Shown here: in pieces, positions 1 through 8,592 of the stretch
How positions within the stretch are numbered: the stretch's first letter is position 1
Layout of the letters: each line of letters starts with the position of its first letter
Source: Phocaeicola dorei
GTDB lineage: Bacteria; Bacteroidota; Bacteroidia; Bacteroidales; Bacteroidaceae
Assembly: GCF_013009555.1 (NCBI RefSeq)
Contig: NZ_CP046176.1
Location: 62,001-126,000, forward strand
Length of the DNA: 64,000 nt
Direction of reading: 5' to 3'
Program-made: the position numbers and the translations under genes
The notes under the pieces: generated by a model
Seen by the model: only the letters and a program-made list of their open reading frames with translations
Database searches by the model: none
What the model was told of the DNA's origin: nothing

Positions 1-396
1 GTGGAGCAGAAGAAAGGGGCTATTGTGAATTTCTCTTCTATGGCGGCATTCCGTCCGATGACTCGTGTATGTGGTTATGCGGCTGCAAAAGCGGGAATCT
101 CTAATTTCACTGCGTTCATGGCCAATGAAGTGGCTACGAAATTTGGTGAAGGCATCCGCGTGAATGCCATTGCTCCGGGATTCTTCCTGACCGAACAGAA
201 CCGTACTTTGTTGACAAACGAAGATGGTACATATACTCAGCGTGGTAATGATGTGATTCGCCAGACTCCGTTCAAACGTTTCGGTAAAGCAGAGGAACTG
301 TGTGGAACCATCCAGTATCTCATCAGCGATGCCAGCAGCTTTGTAACCGGTACAGTAGCCGTAGTAGATGGTGGTTTCAATGCATTTGCCATGTAA
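1..396 (+). CDS. SDR-family oxidoreductase, C-terminal part (probable fructuronate/mannonate reductase)
   Basis: The gene is cut by the left window edge; 131 C-terminal residues are visible. The short-chain dehydrogenase signature is present: a catalytic Ser in NFSSMAAF, the YxxxK pair in GYAAAKAG, the RVNAIAPGFF strand-loop after it, and the C-terminal VDGGFNAFAM. The next gene downstream, 39 bp away on the same strand, is mannonate dehydratase. In Bacteroidales an SDR beside uxuA usually acts as D-mannonate oxidoreductase, reducing fructuronate to mannonate. That substrate is inferred from context only; the SDR fold itself is clear. Confidence 0.85.
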   Translation: MEQKKGAIVNFSSMAAFRPMTRVCGYAAAKAGISNFTAFMANEVATKFGEGIRVNAIAPGFFLTEQNRTLLTNEDGTYTQRGNDVIRQTPFKRFGKAEELCGTIQYLISDASSFVTGTVAVVDGGFNAFAM

Positions 397-435
397 CAAG
401 TCTTTAGTTTTTAATTCTCAATTTTTTTATTTGAT

Positions 436-1611
436 ATGATTTTATGTGAGCAAACATGGCGCTGGTACGGACCGAATGATCCCGTATCATTGTGGGATAT
501 CAAACAAGCCGGAGCAACCGGTATTGTCAATGCCTTACATCATATTCCCAACGGTGAAGTATGGACAGTAGAGGAAATAATGAAGCGCAAGAAATTGATT
601 GAAGAAGCAGGATTAACTTGGAGTGTCGTAGAGTCCGTGCCCGTACACGAACATGTTAAGACACAGACAGGAGACTATCTGAGATATATCGAGAACTATA
701 AACAGAGTTTGCGCAATCTGGCAGCATGTGGTATCTATATTGTGACTTATAACTTCATGCCTGTACTGGATTGGACCCGTACGGACCTGGCATATACGTT
801 GCCCGATGGTTCCAAGGCATTGCGTTTTGAGCGGGCTGCTTTTGTAGCGTTCGATCTGTTCATCTTGAAACGTCCGGGAGCCGAAAAGGAATACTCGGCC
901 GAAGAGATAGAAAAGGCAAAAGCGCGTCTGGCACAAATGGATGAGGAAGAAATTCATCGTCTGACACGAAATATGATTGCAGGATTGCCCGGTTCGGAGG
1001 AAAGTTTTACATTGGAGCAATTCCAAAAAGAACTGGACCGTTACAAGGATATTGATGCGGACAAGCTCCGCAATAATTTGATTTTCTTCTTGAAAGAAAT
1101 TTGTCCGGTAGCCGATGAAATGGGAGTAAAGCTGGTTATTCATCCGGATGATCCGCCTATGTCTATTCTGGGCTTGCCGCGCATTATGAGTACGGAAGCG
1201 GATTTCAAGCTGTTGGTGGAAGCTGTACCTAATCCGTCAAACGGACTTTGTCTGTGCTGTGGTTCATTTGGCGTATCTGCACAGAATGATTTGCCGGGTA
1301 TCATGGAACGTTGGGGAGACCGTATCAATTTTGTTCATTTACGCAGTACCCAACGTGATGCTGAAGGGAACTTTTATGAGGCGAATCATCTGGAGGGTGA
1401 TGTGGACATGTATCATGTAGTTAAGAACTTGTTGAAAGTGCAGCAACGTCGTGGAATATCTATTCCTATGCGTCCGGATCATGGCCATCAGATGATAGAT
1501 GATTTGAACAAGAAAACAAATCCGGGTTATTCTTGTTTGGGACGTATGCGTGGCCTTGCCGAGCTTCGTGGCTTAGAAAAAGGAATAGCGATGAGTATGG
1601 AAACAAAATAA
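436..1611 (+). CDS. uxuA: Mannonate dehydratase UxuA
   Basis: The 391-residue protein matches the UxuA family in length and along its whole sequence. It dehydrates D-mannonate to 2-keto-3-deoxy-D-gluconate in glucuronate/galacturonate catabolism (EC 4.2.1.8). It starts with the family-typical [17 protein letters not shown]. Conserved metal-site regions are visible: HPDDPP (about residues 236-241), LCLCCGSFG (about 272-280), NFVHLR (about 298-303) and RPDHGHQM (about 349-356). It follows the SDR gene with a 39-bp gap, so the two probably form one transcript that ends at the strong hairpin at 1634. The pair would process uronic acids released by the adjacent polysaccharide utilization genes. 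Confidence 0.95.
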   Translation: MILCEQTWRWYGPNDPVSLWDIKQAGATGIVNALHHIPNGEVWTVEEIMKRKKLIEEAGLTWSVVESVPVHEHVKTQTGDYLRYIENYKQSLRNLAACGIYIVTYNFMPVLDWTRTDLAYTLPDGSKALRFERAAFVAFDLFILKRPGAEKEYSAEEIEKAKARLAQMDEEEIHRLTRNMIAGLPGSEESFTLEQFQKELDRYKDIDADKLRNNLIFFLKEICPVADEMGVKLVIHPDDPPMSILGLPRIMSTEADFKLLVEAVPNPSNGLCLCCGSFGVSAQNDLPGIMERWGDRINFVHLRSTQRDAEGNFYEANHLEGDVDMYHVVKNLLKVQQRRGISIPMRPDHGHQMIDDLNKKTNPGYSCLGRMRGLAELRGLEKGIAMSMETK

Positions 1612-1633
1612 TCTTTTTTTTAACATATAGAAA

Positions 1634-1692
1634 GAAGGCCTGAATGTCTTCCGGTGATGAGGTATATCCGGAAGTATTCAGGTCTTCTTTTT
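1634..1692 (+). terminator. Rho-independent terminator after uxuA
   Basis: Nearly perfect 12-bp arms lie at 1634-1645 and 1676-1687, with an inner 7-bp stem (1648-1654 with 1668-1674) and a run of T at 1688-1692. It separates uxuA from the SusC promoter region. Confidence 0.85.
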
Positions 1693-1787
1693 GTCTAAGA
1701 GGTAGATAATGAGGACTATTCTAGACAAGTATAGAGATTAATTAGACAAATAAAGAGGTGCAGGCAAGGGGAGGAGGTTTATATTTG
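1691..1787 (+). promoter_or_regulatory. SusC promoter with repeated TAGACAA heptamer
   Basis: A Bacteroides-type -7 box TATATTTG (TAnnTTTG) lies at 1780-1787, 39 bp before the SusC start. No TTTG -33 element is visible at the usual 19-21 bp spacing, which fits an activator-dependent promoter. The heptamer TAGACAA occurs directly repeated at 1722-1728 and 1743-1749, 21 bp apart (two helical turns), and inverted as TTGTCTA at 1691-1697. The direct pair is a candidate operator for the hybrid two-component regulator encoded at 8564-12457. The binding assignment is inference. Confidence 0.5.
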
Positions 1788-1826
1788 CAACAGATTTAAT
1801 CTAATTAACCCTTAAATTCTTTTATT

Positions 1827-4800
1827 ATGAATAAAAAAACAAAACTGCTTTCAATCCTTGGATTGGTGACAGCTATCCTGTTTTTGTTCTCATCGGAGGT
1901 GTTGGCCCAATCCTTATCTATCAGTGGTAAGGTAATTGACAAAAACAGTCAGGAGCCTGTAATTGGGGCCAGTGTTTTAATTGAAGGAACCTCAAACGGT
2001 ACAATAACCGATTTGGATGGTAACTTTATGCTTTCTAATGTTCCTTCCAAAGGAAATTTAGTTGTGTCTTACATTGGTTATGCTACACAAACTCTTCCTA
2101 TTAATGGGAGGACTAGTTTCAGTGTTGTATTGGCTGAGGATACCGAAACGTTGGATGAAGTTGTTGTAATAGGTTATGGCGTACAGAAAAAAGTGAATCT
2201 TACCGGATCTGTGTCTTCAGTGAAAGGAGATGCATTGGAACGTCGTCCGGTAGCTGATGCCACACAGAGTTTGCAAGGGATGGTTCCGGGGTTGTTGGTG
2301 AGCAACTCAAATACGGGCCGTCCGGGAGCTAGTGGTACATTGACTTTGCGCGGACAAGGCAATCTGGATAATAATGCGAATCCTTATATTTTGGTTGATG
2401 GAGTGGAAATGAGTCTCTCGGACGTGAATCCGAATGATATTGAAAGTATTTCTGTATTGAAAGATGCTGCTGCTTGTGCCATTTATGGTGCACGTGCGGC
2501 GTATGGTGTCATTTTGGTCACTACCAAGAAAGGTGAGGAAGGTAAAATGCGTGTAAATTACCAAGGAAACGTAGGTTGGAGTACGCCGACTGTATTGCCT
2601 GATATGGTTGATTCCTATGAATTTGCTCAGTATTGGAATGCCGGATGTATTAATGCAGGTTCTCCTCGTTTGTATAGTGAGGAAAAAATGGGTTTATTAC
2701 AGCAATATATTAAAGATCCCAGTAGTGTGGATCCTTGGTTCGAGCTTCCTAAAAATTCTAATATGAACCCGGCATTCGAAAATTCAGAATTAGGAGTAGG
2801 AAATACTAATTATTTCGATTTGCATTATAAGGATTGGGCATTCAAGCAAAATCATAATCTTAGCTTGAGTGGGGGTGGCAAAAAAGCACAATATTATATT
2901 TCTGGTGGTTATTATTCGGAAGATGGTATTCTCCGTTATGCCGATATGGATTTCAGCCGTTATAATTTTGCCGCTAATATTTCTTCTCAGATTACCGATT
3001 GGATGAAGGTAAAAGTAAATACGAAGTTTATGCATTCCGATGAGGATACTCCTTTTGGTGACGGAGGGCTTAGTGAAGGCTTTTATCATTCATTAGCACG
3101 TTTCCGTCCTACAGTTGCTCCTATTGATCCGAATGGGCATTTTACAGAACTGACTATGATTCCTTATTTGCAGAGTGGTACGTATACAAATACTCAACGT
3201 GACCGTTTTAGTTTAACGGCAGGTTTAGATATCCAACCTGTGAAAAACTGGTTTATCTTTTTTGATTATACATATAAATTGATGGATTTGGAATATGAGG
3301 CATTGAACGTGAGCCCGTTAATTTATGGGGCTGACGGGGTGAGTACTTCGAAAGGTGTGCGTGATGAGTTGGGTGTATCACCCGATGGCAAGTTTACCCG
3401 TTATTATGCGCATACTCGCTACCAATCTATAAATTTATATTCGAATTATCTCTTTACTTTGGGAGACAAGCATAATTTTACCGTAATGGCAGGTTATCAG
3501 GAAGAAAATAATGACTATAGTTATATGAAGAACTCGATTACCGGACTTTATTCAACTTCAAATCCTAATGTAGGTATGGGAACCGGTGATAAGACGGTAG
3601 TCGATACTCGTAATGGCTGGGCAACCCGTGGCTTTTTCGGACGTGTGAATTATGATTATGACGGACGTTATCTTCTTGAATTGAATGGACGATATGATGG
3701 ATCGTCACGTTTTGCCAAAGGTAATCGTTGGGGCTTCTTTCCATCTGCATCTTTAGGATGGAATATTACCCGGGAACAGTTTATGATGCCAATAGCCGAT
3801 GTAGTTTCCAACTTGAAACTTCGTGCTTCTTACGGATTACTGGGTAATCAGGCGGGTGCGGCCCTTTATACTTTTGCCGCTACTATGGATTTGAATGATA
3901 AATTGGGAAATTATATATTCTCTGATGGACGCCACATCTTTACTAAGGCCCCTGCCGTAGTCAACCCGAATACGACTTGGGAAAAAGTGGAGAGTAAGAA
4001 TATAGGTTTGGATTTCGGTTTCTTTGGTAATTCGTTGACCGGTTCTTTTGATGTTTTTCAACGTGATACGAAGGATATGTTAGGACCTACGGTGGATTTC
4101 CCGGATTTCTTTGGTGCAGACGCTCCTAAAACCAATAATGCCCGTATGCGTAACCGTGGTTGGGAATTGGTGCTGAGTTATCGTGGAAAAATTGGAAAGG
4201 ATATTGACTATAGCATAGGCGGTTCTCTTTCGGATGCTACTGCTGAAGTAACTGAATATGAAGGGACTAGAACAAATCCTAAAGATAATTGGTATAAAGG
4301 AAAGAAAGCTGGTGAAATTTGGGGATATCGGGCGGACGGACTGATCCAGACTCAGGCAGAGGCGGATGAGTATAATAATACCTATGATTTGTCTTTTATA
4401 AGCGGTAAACCTTGGACGCCGGGAGATGTAAAATATCGTGACCTGAATGGGGATAAGAAAATCAATAATGGGCTTAATACCTTGGATGATATGGGTGATA
4501 TGACAGTAATCGGTAATACCACTCCTCGTTATCAATATACCATTAACGGTTCAATTAGCTGGAAAGGTGTAACCGTAAGCGCTATGTTCCAAGGGGTCGC
4601 TAAGCGGGACTGGGATCCTGGTACGGGAGCTTATTTTTGGGGAAGCGGACCTTATGCGCAGGTGACGGTGTTTAAAGAGCATTTGGATTATTGGAGTGAG
4701 ACAAATACAGGGGCTTATTATCCAAAACCTTATATTCATACAGCAGGAGGAGTGGTTCCTTTCCGTAATAAGACAATGACGCTTAGTGACCGTTATCTCC

Positions 4801-5048
4801 AGAGTGGTGCTTATTGTCGTCTGAAAAATCTGACAGTGAGTTATGATATCCCTGCCGTATGGACAAAAAAGGTAGGTTTACAGAAAGTGCAGGTGTTTTT
4901 CTCTGGTGAGAATTTGTTGACTTTTACCACTTTGAAAGGAATGTTTGACCCGGAAGCTATCTTTACCAAGAATGATTACACGGCTGAAGGTGGAAAGAAC
5001 TATCCTATGAACAAGGTGATATCTTTTGGTCTAGTTGTTAACTTATAA
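1827..5048 (+). CDS. SusC-like TonB-dependent outer-membrane glycan transporter
   Basis: The protein has 1073 residues, typical for SusC. It has a signal peptide (about residues 1-27, ending VLAQ), a carboxypeptidase-D-regulatory-like domain (about 30-115, with GASVLIEGTSNGTITDLDGNF in two pieces around residues 48-68), a TonB-box-like segment near EVVVIGYG, a plug (about 120-235, with GTLTLRGQG and ILVDG) and a 22-strand-type barrel to the C terminus. SusC proteins import oligosaccharides across the outer membrane with their SusD partner, which follows directly. The promoter region at 1691-1787 probably serves SusC, SusD and the sulfatase together. Confidence 0.95.
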   Translation: MNKKTKLLSILGLVTAILFLFSSEVLAQSLSISGKVIDKNSQEPVIGASVLIEGTSNGTITDLDGNFMLSNVPSKGNLVVSYIGYATQTLPINGRTSFSVVLAEDTETLDEVVVIGYGVQKKVNLTGSVSSVKGDALERRPVADATQSLQGMVPGLLVSNSNTGRPGASGTLTLRGQGNLDNNANPYILVDGVEMSLSDVNPNDIESISVLKDAAACAIYGARAAYGVILVTTKKGEEGKMRVNYQGNVGWSTPTVLPDMVDSYEFAQYWNAGCINAGSPRLYSEEKMGLLQQYIKDPSSVDPWFELPKNSNMNPAFENSELGVGNTNYFDLHYKDWAFKQNHNLSLSGGGKKAQYYISGGYYSEDGILRYADMDFSRYNFAANISSQITDWMKVKVNTKFMHSDEDTPFGDGGLSEGFYHSLARFRPTVAPIDPNGHFTELTMIPYLQSGTYTNTQRDRFSLTAGLDIQPVKNWFIFFDYTYKLMDLEYEALNVSPLIYGADGVSTSKGVRDELGVSPDGKFTRYYAHTRYQSINLYSNYLFTLGDKHNFTVMAGYQEENNDYSYMKNSITGLYSTSNPNVGMGTGDKTVVDTRNGWATRGFFGRVNYDYDGRYLLELNGRYDGSSRFAKGNRWGFFPSASLGWNITREQFMMPIADVVSNLKLRASYGLLGNQAGAALYTFAATMDLNDKLGNYIFSDGRHIFTKAPAVVNPNTTWEKVESKNIGLDFGFFGNSLTGSFDVFQRDTKDMLGPTVDFPDFFGADAPKTNNARMRNRGWELVLSYRGKIGKDIDYSIGGSLSDATAEVTEYEGTRTNPKDNWYKGKKAGEIWGYRADGLIQTQAEADEYNNTYDLSFISGKPWTPGDVKYRDLNGDKKINNGLNTLDDMGDMTVIGNTTPRYQYTINGSISWKGVTVSAMFQGVAKRDWDPGTGAYFWGSGPYAQVTVFKEHLDYWSETNTGAYYPKPYIHTAGGVVPFRNKTMTLSDRYLQSGAYCRLKNLTVSYDIPAVWTKKVGLQKVQVFFSGENLLTFTTLKGMFDPEAIFTKNDYTAEGGKNYPMNKVISFGLVVNL

Positions 5049-5052
5049 TTTG

Positions 5053-6915
5053 ATGAATATTATGAAGAAAAGAAATATATTTTTGGGTCTGGTTTTGATG
5101 TTAGGTCTTACCGGTTGCTATGATTTGGATAAGATGCCTGAAGGGGTATTGTCTACGACGATTCCTTTTGCAAGTACGGGGGAAATGAGAAATTATCTGG
5201 ATCAATTCTATCAGACAGGTAATTATAAATATGACTATGTCAGCTTTGGTGATGGAATGCGTGCGCAAGGTTTTGATGCCGGTGGTGGACAATATATTGC
5301 CGGGGCAGATACACATAGTGATAATATGGCTTCCAGTTCGGTCAGTACCCGTTTGGCAGGTGAAACGACATTGAGTAGTGCGGTCAAACTGCAAAATTAT
5401 ACAGCTATCCGTAATTTAAATTTTATGCTGTGTAATTTAGATAATTGTGTGGAAAAAGGATCTGCTGATTATAATCAGTATGTGGGTGAGGCTTATTATT
5501 TCCGCGCATGGTATTATTATCAGATGTTTATCAGCTATGGGCGCCTGACGTGGGTGAACACTCCGCTTGATCCTAATATGGAAGAAATGAAATTGCCTCG
5601 TGCTAACCGCACGATTATTGCCGACAGTATTTTGGCTGATCTGGATAAAGCGGTGATGTATCTCAATACTCAGAACAATAGTGCTACCATGCGGATTCAT
5701 AAAGATGTGGCGCGTGCTTTGAAAAGTGAAGTGGCCTTGTTTGAAGGAACTTGGGAAAAATACCATAAAGCGAAAAATGATAAGTTTTTTGATTCTACGG
5801 TGACCGATGAAAAAATTCGCGATTATTTTAATCAGGCTGTTGCAGCTGCAAAAGAAGTGATGGATCGTGGCGTATGGGCCATTTATAATACTGGTAACAA
5901 ATTGGATGATTATCGTCAGATGTTTCAGACTACAGATTTATCGGGTAATCCGGAAGTACTTTGGTATAAACAGTATGATGGAGATCAGATTGGTAATAAT
6001 GTAAACCGTTACTTAAATCAAGGAGGAGGGAGTGTAGGTGTTACGGCTTCATTAGTGGATGATTATCTGACAATTGATGGTAAACCGTTTGTTGGTGATG
6101 AGCGGATTGAAGCGAAAAAGGTGTTCGGGAATGAATTGCAGCCGACTTTGCGTGATCCGCGTTTGTCACAGACTGTTTGTATGCCGGGGCAGCAATTACG
6201 TCCGGATGACAAGGCTCCTTATTATGTTGTACCGCCATTGATTGGTACTTCATCCTATAATCAGAATATGACTGGTTATTCTTTATTAAAACATGTGCAA
6301 ATTGATTATACGGGCAGTCTGGATGCCGAGTTCAAGGGAGCCACACCGGCTATTCAGTTCCGTTATGCAGATATCCTGCTGAATTATGCAGAAGCTCTGG
6401 CTGAACTGGATGGTGTGGGGAATGCGCAGAAAATTATTGATGCCTTGCAACCTTTACGTGACCGTGTAGGTATGCCTCCGGTGGATCTTGACAGGGAGTA
6501 TAATCAGGAAGCTGATTATGGTTTCCGCAATCTTGATAAGTATATTCAGGCTGTACGTCGTGAACGCCGGGTTGAAAAAGCCTGTGAAGGACGCCGTCAG
6601 GAAGATATCATGCGCTGGGCTGCTGCGGACGAATTAATAGTGGGCAAATGGCCGAAAGGTGCGCTCTTTGTGGGAAGTAATCTTGAGAACCATCCTGTAT
6701 ATGGTGATAAGTTAATTTATGATCAAGCTTCGGGAAATAATCTTTTCCTGACAGGCAAGCCCGGGGATCCGTTGCGCTATATTATACCTACGAATCCCGC
6801 AGGATATGAATCGGGTTGGAAATTTAATGTCAACCGTGACTATCTGTTACCCATTCAGACACGTATGTTAGGAGATTTGACCGGTGGTATGTGGGAACAA
6901 AATCCTGGATGGTAG
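5053..6915 (+). CDS. SusD-like outer-membrane glycan-binding lipoprotein
   Basis: About 620 residues. The signal peptide ends at the lipobox LTGC, so the mature protein is lipidated. The fold is SusD/RagB: TPR-like helices with the conserved GEAYYFRAWYYYQMF near residues 145-160, and the C-terminal region with IQFRYADILLNYAEAL and the RRERRVEKACEGRRQEDIMRW segment (as separate parts). It lies 4 bp after SusC and forms the lid of the transporter. ATG at 5053 is chosen because it clears the SusC stop; ATG at 5062 (MKKRN) would also give a normal signal peptide. Confidence 0.94.
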   Translation: MNIMKKRNIFLGLVLMLGLTGCYDLDKMPEGVLSTTIPFASTGEMRNYLDQFYQTGNYKYDYVSFGDGMRAQGFDAGGGQYIAGADTHSDNMASSSVSTRLAGETTLSSAVKLQNYTAIRNLNFMLCNLDNCVEKGSADYNQYVGEAYYFRAWYYYQMFISYGRLTWVNTPLDPNMEEMKLPRANRTIIADSILADLDKAVMYLNTQNNSATMRIHKDVARALKSEVALFEGTWEKYHKAKNDKFFDSTVTDEKIRDYFNQAVAAAKEVMDRGVWAIYNTGNKLDDYRQMFQTTDLSGNPEVLWYKQYDGDQIGNNVNRYLNQGGGSVGVTASLVDDYLTIDGKPFVGDERIEAKKVFGNELQPTLRDPRLSQTVCMPGQQLRPDDKAPYYVVPPLIGTSSYNQNMTGYSLLKHVQIDYTGSLDAEFKGATPAIQFRYADILLNYAEALAELDGVGNAQKIIDALQPLRDRVGMPPVDLDREYNQEADYGFRNLDKYIQAVRRERRVEKACEGRRQEDIMRWAAADELIVGKWPKGALFVGSNLENHPVYGDKLIYDQASGNNLFLTGKPGDPLRYIIPTNPAGYESGWKFNVNRDYLLPIQTRMLGDLTGGMWEQNPGW

Positions 6916-6920
6916 GAATT

Positions 6921-8513
6921 ATGTTAATAAAAAAAGATATGAGTAGAGTAACACCTGTGTTATTATATTCTTTGACGGGAGCAGTGGTGTTGTCATCGCT
7001 GTCTTCCTGCAAAGAAAAGAAATCTGAAGAGGTAAAAAAAACGATGAATGTAGTCTATATCATGTGTGACGACCATTCTTATCAGACGATCAGTGCCTAT
7101 GACCAACGTTATATGCAGACGCCCAATATTGACCGGATAGCCAGTGAGGGTGTCCGTTTCACAAACAGCTTTGTAGCAAACTCTCTGAGTGGTCCCAGCC
7201 GTGCCTGCATGCTGACCGGTAAACATAGTCATGCCAATGGATTTACGGATAATACCACCACATTTGACGGTAGTCAGCAGACTTTTCCGAAATTGCTTCA
7301 GGCTAATGGCTATCAGACTGCTATGATCGGTAAATGGCATCTGGTATCTGAACCTACAGGATTCGATTATTGGGACATCCTGATAGGACAAGGAGATTAT
7401 TATAATCCGAAATTTATTAAAAATGGTGAACGGGTACAACGGGAAGGTTATGCTACCAATATTGTGACAGATTTAGCAATAAATTGGATGGACAGTATCC
7501 GGGACAAGAGTAAACCATTCTGTCTTTTTATTCATCATAAGGCTCCTCATCGTACCTGGATGCCCGATCTTTGTGATCTTGACTTGTATGATGATGTGAT
7601 TTATCCGATGCCCGAAAACTTCTATGATAAATATGAAGGTAGAATTCCTGCATCCAAGCAGGAAATGAGTATTATAAAGGATATGGATTTGGTGTATGAC
7701 CTGAAAATGGCGGATAAGGAGAATGAGATCCATACCACGACAGGACTGGAAGAAGCGGGCAGAAATATGTATAATGCTCTGAACCCGGAACAGAAGGCTG
7801 CTTGGGATAAGCACTATGATCCTATCATTGCCAGATTCAAAAAGGATAAACTGACGGGTAAAGCCTTGGCGGAATGGAAATATCAGCAATATATGCATGA
7901 TTATATGCGAGTTATTCATTCTGTAGACCGTAATGTGGGGCGTGTCTTGAAATATCTGGAAGAAAATGGATTGATGGGGAATACGATGATTGTCTATACT
8001 TCCGATCAGGGCTTCTATATGGGGGAACATGGTTGGTTTGACAAACGTTTTATGTATGAAGAATCTTTCCGTACTCCTCTGATGGTCCGTTTGCCGGGTG
8101 GAAAGAAAGGTGATATTGATGAAATGGTACAGAATATTGATTATGGCCCTACTATATTGGACCTTGCAGGAGTGAAGGTGCCATCGGATATGCACGGAGT
8201 TTCTTTCCTGCCTTTACTGAAAGGAGAGAAAGTTTCCGATTGGCGTAAGTCATTGTATTATCATTTTTATGAATACCCGGCTGAACATGCTGTCCGCCGT
8301 CATTATGGTGTACGTACAGATCGTTATAAATTGATGCATTTTTATAATGACATAGACTGTTGGGAACTATATGATTTACAGGAAGATCGTATGGAAATGC
8401 ATAATATCTACGGACAACCCGGAACGGAAAAATTAACAAAAGAACTGAAAGACGAATTGTTGCGTCTTCAAGTGCAGTATGATGATCCTATCCGGAATAT
8501 ATACAAAGACTGA
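6921..8513 (+). CDS. Sulfatase lipoprotein, S1 family, Ser-type formylglycine
   Basis: About 530 residues. It has a signal peptide with lipobox LSSC followed by KEKK. The alkaline-phosphatase-like fold is shown by the N-terminal MCDDHSY metal-binding segment (DD pair), the activation motif SGPSR (Ser near residue 90) followed by ACMLTGKH, GKWHL, and YTSDQGFYMGEHGWFDKR. Ser in place of Cys implies maturation by an anaerobic sulfatase-maturating radical-SAM enzyme; none is in this window. It lies 5 bp after SusD, so it is co-transcribed. It should remove sulfate from the imported glycan, but the subfamily and linkage cannot be told. A second start at 6939 (MSRVTPV) is equally plausible. Confidence 0.93.
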   Translation: MLIKKDMSRVTPVLLYSLTGAVVLSSLSSCKEKKSEEVKKTMNVVYIMCDDHSYQTISAYDQRYMQTPNIDRIASEGVRFTNSFVANSLSGPSRACMLTGKHSHANGFTDNTTTFDGSQQTFPKLLQANGYQTAMIGKWHLVSEPTGFDYWDILIGQGDYYNPKFIKNGERVQREGYATNIVTDLAINWMDSIRDKSKPFCLFIHHKAPHRTWMPDLCDLDLYDDVIYPMPENFYDKYEGRIPASKQEMSIIKDMDLVYDLKMADKENEIHTTTGLEEAGRNMYNALNPEQKAAWDKHYDPIIARFKKDKLTGKALAEWKYQQYMHDYMRVIHSVDRNVGRVLKYLEENGLMGNTMIVYTSDQGFYMGEHGWFDKRFMYEESFRTPLMVRLPGGKKGDIDEMVQNIDYGPTILDLAGVKVPSDMHGVSFLPLLKGEKVSDWRKSLYYHFYEYPAEHAVRRHYGVRTDRYKLMHFYNDIDCWELYDLQEDRMEMHNIYGQPGTEKLTKELKDELLRLQVQYDDPIRNIYKD

Positions 8514-8549
8514 CAACCTAATCTAACCTAAATTTAACATAGTATGGAG

Positions 8550-8592
8550 TATTCCCGATTCTTCTATTTGCAAGAAGGTCGGGAATCTTTTT
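8550..8592. terminator. Terminator between the convergent sulfatase and HTCS genes
   Basis: Arms ATTCCCGA (8551-8558) and TCGGGAAT (8579-8586) are followed by a T run (8588-8592). It serves the sulfatase operon on the plus strand. On the minus strand it overlaps the last codons of the regulator gene. Confidence 0.8.

Noticed and set aside
7473..8195. 240-residue open frame antisense to the sulfatase
   Set aside because: Shadow of a strongly supported sulfatase gene; its protein has low-complexity Ile/His-rich composition.
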